DNA of 64,000 nucleotides, from positions 496,001-560,000 of the forward strand of contig NZ_CP127247.1 in the NCBI RefSeq assembly GCF_030285785.1, read 5' to 3'. Positions 59,958-64,000 of the stretch are shown one piece after another (within the stretch, counting starts at the first letter, position 1; the number at the start of each line of letters is the position of its first letter). The notes beneath the pieces are model-generated. The model did no database searches. It worked only from the letters and a program-made list of their open reading frames with translations, and had not been told where the DNA came from. Origin of the DNA: Parasedimentitalea psychrophila (GTDB lineage Bacteria > Pseudomonadota > Alphaproteobacteria > Rhodobacterales > Rhodobacteraceae). The position numbers were made by a program, and so were the translations under genes.

Positions 59958-59989
59958 GGACCGCGCCGACCCTTGAGGAGGCGCGGTCC
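59958..59989 (+). terminator. hairpin between livK and livH
   Basis: Perfect 10-bp stem, GGACCGCGCC at 59958-59967 and GGCGCGGTCC at 59980-59989, loop of 12. It starts 24 bases past the binding-protein stop and lacks a T-run, like the hairpins at 4998 and 36331. Confidence 0.6.
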
Positions 59990-60036
59990 GGCCTATCGGC
60001 CAGGCAATACAACTCTTTAAACCGAGGTTATAACTC

Positions 60037-60963
60037 ATGGACTTTGGTCCTCACTTACTGCTGGCCTCACTTGAAGGCGCTGTGACGGCGGCCATTCTGG
60101 CCCTGACGGCCATGGGGCTGAGCATTGTGTTTGGCGTCATGCGCGTCGTCAATGTGGCACATGGAGAATTCTACATGCTGGGCGCGGTGATCGCCTGGTG
60201 GGTGACCTCGCTAATTGGTGGCCATCCGGCGATTGGCTTTATCCTGGCGCTGGGGATCGCACCGCTGGTGGTGGGTCTGTTGGCCGCTGCTGCTGACAAG
60301 CTGATCCTGCAAAAGATCAACTATGACCCCGACCGCACCATCGTGGCGACGATCGGGCTGATGTATATCATCCAGCAGACCACGCTGATGACATTTGGCC
60401 CCGATGCCCGCCCGGTGCAGCCGCCGTTCAACACCCGCCTTGCCCTGCCTTGGTTTGAGTACGGCGAAAGCGGCTTTGCCATGGTCTGGCCCTGGGGGCT
60501 CAGCATCACCAGTTACAAATTATTCGTGATCGTCGCGGCGGTGGCTATCCTGACCACCCTGTGGTTGCTGATCACCCGCAGCAAGGTCGGCTTGATCATG
60601 CGCGCCACACAATTGGACAGCGAAACCGCGCTGGCCTTTGGGGTGCCGGTGGACCGGGTCTATATGTGGGTGTTTGGCTTGGGTGCCGGACTGGCCGCCG
60701 TAGGAGCGGTGCTGGTGGTGCCAATTCAGCAGGCGCATTACCTGATGGGGCATGACCCGCTGCTGCTGGCCTTCATCACCGTGATCATCGGCGGTCTGGG
60801 CAGTCTGCCCGGCACCATTATTGCCGCCATTCTGATCGGCATGAGCGACGGCATCATCTCAGTCTTCTTTTCGCCGACGCTGGCCAAGATCATCGCAACA
60901 CTGTTGGTGGCCATGGTGTTGGCGTTTCGCCCGCAGGGTCTGTTGGGGAGGTCAGCACATTGA
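60037..60963 (+). CDS. livH: branched-chain-type ABC transporter permease (LivH)
   Basis: A 308-residue permease with eight or more helices. ALTAMGLSIVFGVMRVVNVAHGEFYMLGA is split over the first helices and is the LivH hallmark; AFGVPVDRVYMWVFGLGAGLAA and GGLGSLPGTIIAAILIGM are the EAA-like and C-terminal motifs. The stop overlaps the TTG start of livM. Confidence 0.92.
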   Translation: MDFGPHLLLASLEGAVTAAILALTAMGLSIVFGVMRVVNVAHGEFYMLGAVIAWWVTSLIGGHPAIGFILALGIAPLVVGLLAAAADKLILQKINYDPDRTIVATIGLMYIIQQTTLMTFGPDARPVQPPFNTRLALPWFEYGESGFAMVWPWGLSITSYKLFVIVAAVAILTTLWLLITRSKVGLIMRATQLDSETALAFGVPVDRVYMWVFGLGAGLAAVGAVLVVPIQQAHYLMGHDPLLLAFITVIIGGLGSLPGTIIAAILIGMSDGIISVFFSPTLAKIIATLLVAMVLAFRPQGLLGRSAH

Positions 60964-61904
60964 CCGATACCCAGCGTTCCAACCTGCTGCATCTGGGGGT
61001 GATTGCCCTGCTGGCAGCGGCGTTTTTCATTCTGCCCGCCTATCACGTCGGCAACCTGTCGCGCATCATGGTGCTGGCGGTCTATGCCATCGGCTATAAT
61101 TTCCTGTTTGGCTATACCGGCCTGCTTAGCCTTGGCCATGCGTTGTTCTTTGCCGCAGGCATGTACGGCCTAGGCCTGTCGATGGAGCTGTTCGATCTGA
61201 CCTCAGCCCCGGCGCTGGCGGTTGGGCTGGCCTCGGCGCTGGTGGTGTCAGCGGTGATCGGCTTTCTGGCGCTGCGCACCAGTGGCGTGTCCTTCATGAT
61301 CGTGACGCTAATGTTTGCCCAAGCCGGATATCTGTCGATCCTGTATTTTGGCAGCTACACACGTGGCGACGAAGGCTTTGTCATTCCGCAGGCCGAGCGG
61401 GTGATGTTCGGGGTGGATCTAAGCCAGGACACCACCCGCTATTTCGCCGCACTGCTGCTGTTTTCGATCTGCTTTCTCGCCGTTGCCCGATTGGTGCAAT
61501 CGCCATTTGGCCGCACCCTGATTGCGATCCGCGAGAACGAGGAACGGGCCCGGATGCTGGGCTATAACACAGTCGCGCACAAGCTGAAGGCGGTGATCAT
61601 CTCGGGCACCATATCGGGCCTTGCGGGTGCGGCATATGCGCTTCTGTTTGGCTATGCCGGAGCGACCTTTGCCACCGTGCAATATTCGATCTTTCCGCTG
61701 CTCTGGGTGTTGCTGGGGGGGGCTGGCACCACCATCGGGCCGCTGATCGGTGTCATCTTCATGTTCTATCTGATTGATTTGAGCAGTTCGATCACCTCGG
61801 CCTATATGCTGATTGCCGGCGTTGTGCTGGTGCTGTTGACGCTGTTTGCGCCGCAGGGACTGGCGGGCGAACTCAGGAAGCGAGTGTTCAAATGGATGCC
61901 ATGA
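60960..61904 (+). CDS. livM: branched-chain-type ABC transporter permease (LivM)
   Basis: A 314-residue permease. YAIGYNFLFGYTGLLSLGHA is the LivM hallmark, and AIRENEERARMLGYN is the ATPase-contact loop. GGAGTTIGPLIGVIF lies near the end. The start is TTG at 60960, inside the end of livH. The end overlaps livG by 13 bases. Confidence 0.92.
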   Translation: MTDTQRSNLLHLGVIALLAAAFFILPAYHVGNLSRIMVLAVYAIGYNFLFGYTGLLSLGHALFFAAGMYGLGLSMELFDLTSAPALAVGLASALVVSAVIGFLALRTSGVSFMIVTLMFAQAGYLSILYFGSYTRGDEGFVIPQAERVMFGVDLSQDTTRYFAALLLFSICFLAVARLVQSPFGRTLIAIRENEERARMLGYNTVAHKLKAVIISGTISGLAGAAYALLFGYAGATFATVQYSIFPLLWVLLGGAGTTIGPLIGVIFMFYLIDLSSSITSAYMLIAGVVLVLLTLFAPQGLAGELRKRVFKWMP

Positions 61905-62623
61905 ATATCCTGTCGACCAAGGGCCTGACCAAGGCCTATGGGGGCATCAAGGCCAATACAGACATCGACTTTGTCCTGCCTCGCGGCAAGACCATGGCGC
62001 TGATCGGCCCCAATGGTGCGGGCAAATCGACCTTTGTCGGCATGCTCTGTGGCCGCATATCAGCCACCAGTGGTGATGTGTTCTTTGAGGGGCAGAATAT
62101 CAATGCCCTTGCGGCGCATCAGCGGATCTCGCTGGGCATTGCCTATACCTTCCAGATCACCTCGGTCTTTGCCGGGCTGACGTTGCATGAAAACGTCGCA
62201 CTGGCGGCGCGCCGCAGGTTGGGCGCGGATGCCGCGGCGGTGAATGCCAAGGTGGCGGATGTTTTGGCGCGGGTGGGATTGACCGACCGCGCCGAGCAGA
62301 TTGCCGGCGATCTGAGTTATGGCCATCAGCGCCTGCTGGAAATCGCCATGGGACTGGCGCAGGACCCGCGATTGTTCATTCTGGACGAACCCACCCAAGG
62401 GCTGGCGGATTCCGAGGTGGCCGATTTCATCGCGCTGATCAATGCGCTGGCGGGGGAAACCACCATCCTGCTGATCGAACATAACATGGATGTGGTGATG
62501 CAGACCGCGGCCTATATCACGGTGCTGAACGGCGGCGAGATCCTGGCGGCGGGCACCCCCGACGAAATCCACGCAAACGAGGCGGTGCAAGCGGCCTATC
62601 TGGGGACCACCACCAATGCTTGA
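61892..62623 (+). CDS. livG: branched-chain-type ABC transporter ATP-binding protein (LivG)
   Basis: A 243-residue ATPase. Walker A is GPNGAGKST, signature LSYGHQRLLEIAMGLA (the LivG variant in which SYG replaces SGG), Walker B LFILDEPTQGL, H-loop LLIEHNMDVV. The ATG at 61892 is preceded by AGGAAG; 61901 is possible. Overlaps livF by eight bases. Confidence 0.94.
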   Translation: MDAMNILSTKGLTKAYGGIKANTDIDFVLPRGKTMALIGPNGAGKSTFVGMLCGRISATSGDVFFEGQNINALAAHQRISLGIAYTFQITSVFAGLTLHENVALAARRRLGADAAAVNAKVADVLARVGLTDRAEQIAGDLSYGHQRLLEIAMGLAQDPRLFILDEPTQGLADSEVADFIALINALAGETTILLIEHNMDVVMQTAAYITVLNGGEILAAGTPDEIHANEAVQAAYLGTTTNA

Positions 62624-63311
62624 AATCAATGACATTCAGGTTGCCTATGGCCGGGTGCAGGCGCTGTTTGGTGTATCTCTGACCGCCAAACCGGGCGAGA
62701 TCCTGTGTATTCTGGGCCGCAATGGGGCTGGCAAGACAACCATCATGAAATCCATCATGGGGCTGCTGCCGCTAATGTCGGGCAGCATCCATCTGGACGG
62801 CGAAGAGATCAGCGCCCTGCCCCCCCATAAGATCCCCACCCGGCGGGTTGGCTATGTACCACAGGGGCGGCGGTTGTTTTCCGAGCTGACCGTGGCTGAG
62901 AACATCGAGATGGGCATGATGACCTGCAAATCAGATGAGGACACCCGCGAATGGGTGCTCGACATCTTTCCCCGCCTGCGTGAACGGTTGCAGCAACAGG
63001 CCAGCACCCTGTCGGGGGGGGAACAGCAGATGCTGGCAACCGCCCGCGCCCTGTGTTTGCGGCCAAAGGTCTTGCTGCTGGATGAGCCGACCGAAGGCTT
63101 GCAGCCCTCGATGATTGAGCAGATCCGGCAGGTTGTGGTGCGCATGCGCGACGACGGTGTTGCGGTCATTTTGGTGGAGCAACGGGTGGATGCGGTGTTG
63201 TCGATTGCCGACAAGGTGGCGTTTATCGAACATGGCCAGACCCGCGAGATGCTGGAGGCCGCAGAGCTGCGCGCTGATCCGCAGAAAATCCACCAATATC
63301 TGGGGGTTTGA
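62616..63311 (+). CDS. livF: branched-chain-type ABC transporter ATP-binding protein (LivF)
   Basis: A 231-residue ATPase. Walker A is GRNGAGKTT, signature LSGGEQQMLATARAL, Walker B VLLLDEPTEGL, H-loop ILVEQRV. RRVGYVPQGRRLFSELTV (Q-loop region) is typical of LivF. Last gene of the importer; no clear terminator follows before the next gene 100 bp on. Confidence 0.94.
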   Translation: MLEINDIQVAYGRVQALFGVSLTAKPGEILCILGRNGAGKTTIMKSIMGLLPLMSGSIHLDGEEISALPPHKIPTRRVGYVPQGRRLFSELTVAENIEMGMMTCKSDEDTREWVLDIFPRLRERLQQQASTLSGGEQQMLATARALCLRPKVLLLDEPTEGLQPSMIEQIRQVVVRMRDDGVAVILVEQRVDAVLSIADKVAFIEHGQTREMLEAAELRADPQKIHQYLGV

Positions 63312-63411
63312 GCCGCCCCGCATTTAACGCATAATCCAGTAGCCCACTTGCCAGCCCTCATGTGACAGCGCTAAAACCCTGACATATTAGAGTTTTGCGG
63401 GCAGGTATTTG

Positions 63412-64000
63412 ATGGACATGACAGCATATTTCTTCGTCTTTGCGATCCCTGCGGTAATATTTGCCGGCATCAGCAAGGGCGGGTTTGGATCCGGCGCGGC
63501 CTTTGCCTCATCTTCGTTTCTGGCGATCATTCTTGAGCCGGGCTTTGCGCTGGCGCTGATGTTGCCGCTGCTGATGCTGGTCGATCTGGCCTCGCTGAAA
63601 CCCTATTGGGGCCGCTGGAATTTGCGCGACTCAGCCTTGTTGCTGGTCGGTGGTCTGCCCGGTGTGATGCTGGGAACACTGCTGTACCGGGCCGTGAACG
63701 CCGATGCCATGCGGGTGATGATCGGGGTGATCTCGGTTGGCTTTGTCGTCTGGCAGATGTCGACCAACCTGCGAAAAAATCTGGTCGATCGCCCGCCGAT
63801 GCCGGAATGGGCCGGGGCGCTGGCCGGGGTTGTCGCCGGTTTCACCAGTTTTGTCAGCCATGCAGGTGGCCCACCGGCGGCGGTCTATATGCTGGGGCGT
63901 AGGATGAGCAAGACCGAGTATCAGGCCTCGACCGTGCTGGTGTTTGGAGTGCTGAACTCGGCCAAACTCATCCCTTACGGGTTTCTTGGCCTGTTCACCC
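63412..64000 (+). CDS. TauE/SafE family membrane permease (partial, right edge)
   Basis: The first 196 residues of a TauE/SafE (DUF81) permease: FFVFAIPAVIFAGISKGGFG is the family start, with conserved FTSFVSHAGGPP (about residue 145) opening the second repeat. Members export sulfite, sulfoacetate or other small organic anions. The ATG at 63412 follows AGGT. It lies 100 bp after the importer operon; whether it belongs to it is unclear because the gene leaves the window. Confidence 0.85.
   Translation, partial: MDMTAYFFVFAIPAVIFAGISKGGFGSGAAFASSSFLAIILEPGFALALMLPLLMLVDLASLKPYWGRWNLRDSALLLVGGLPGVMLGTLLYRAVNADAMRVMIGVISVGFVVWQMSTNLRKNLVDRPPMPEWAGALAGVVAGFTSFVSHAGGPPAAVYMLGRRMSKTEYQASTVLVFGVLNSAKLIPYGFLGLFT

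Overview
The window looks like a chromosomal segment of an aerobic marine alphaproteobacterium of the Roseobacter group (Rhodobacteraceae). The evidence is the GC-rich coding bias, the gene order SPOR lipoprotein - D,D-carboxypeptidase - tmk - holB - tatD - MBL hydrolase, and the dense set of high-affinity uptake systems (Opp-type ABC, tripartite tricarboxylate, TRAP, branched-chain-type ABC). This is inferred from gene content and not from a marker gene. The only RNA gene seen is a tRNA-Ser(UGA).

Layout. (1) 1-8884: a catabolic locus for an unidentified amide or amino-acid-like compound. It has an oligopeptide-type ABC transporter, a flavin-reductase-like protein and a racemase on the minus strand, and a divergent GntR regulator and amidohydrolase. 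(2) 8885-17000: an accessory, rearranged stretch. It holds an IS6-family transposase interrupted in frame by palindromes, a 1314-residue secreted mosaic protein, a truncated Crp/Fnr gene, a 139-bp element with perfect 17-bp inverted ends, a truncated DUF2924 gene, a serine recombinase, a set of CCCTGT repeats and the tRNA-Ser. (3) 17213-23748: a housekeeping block for envelope and replication functions. (4) 23791-30063: tctABC with a divergent tctDE two-component system and a periplasmic third protein. (5) 30089-38410: a second catabolic locus with racemase, GntR, ThDP enzyme, FAD amino-acid oxidoreductase and TRAP transporter.

(6) 38686-47853 is the most unusual region. Eight co-directional, mostly overlapping genes encode a Ser/Thr kinase, an FHA protein, a PP2C phosphatase, three P-loop dynamin-like GTPases (one with a degenerate G3), a small roadblock-like protein and an orphan protein. 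The phospho-signalling trio resembles the one attached to type VI secretion loci, but no secretion gene is present. I infer a phosphorylation-controlled GTPase system acting at the membrane.

(7) 48007-63311 reads as a pathway for nicotinate or a close N-heterocycle. A molybdenum hydroxylase is followed by a 6-hydroxynicotinate reductase homologue, an ApbE-like UPF0280 protein, two DUF1185 proteins, a MarR regulator, an enamidase homologue, a polytopic membrane protein and a complete livKHMGF-type ABC importer. The reductase and enamidase are the hallmark enzymes of the Eubacterium barkeri (anaerobic) and Azorhizobium-type route, in which the ring is reduced and then hydrolysed. Three promoters here share a 12-bp site, which suggests one regulon. 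A TauE/SafE permease runs off the right edge.
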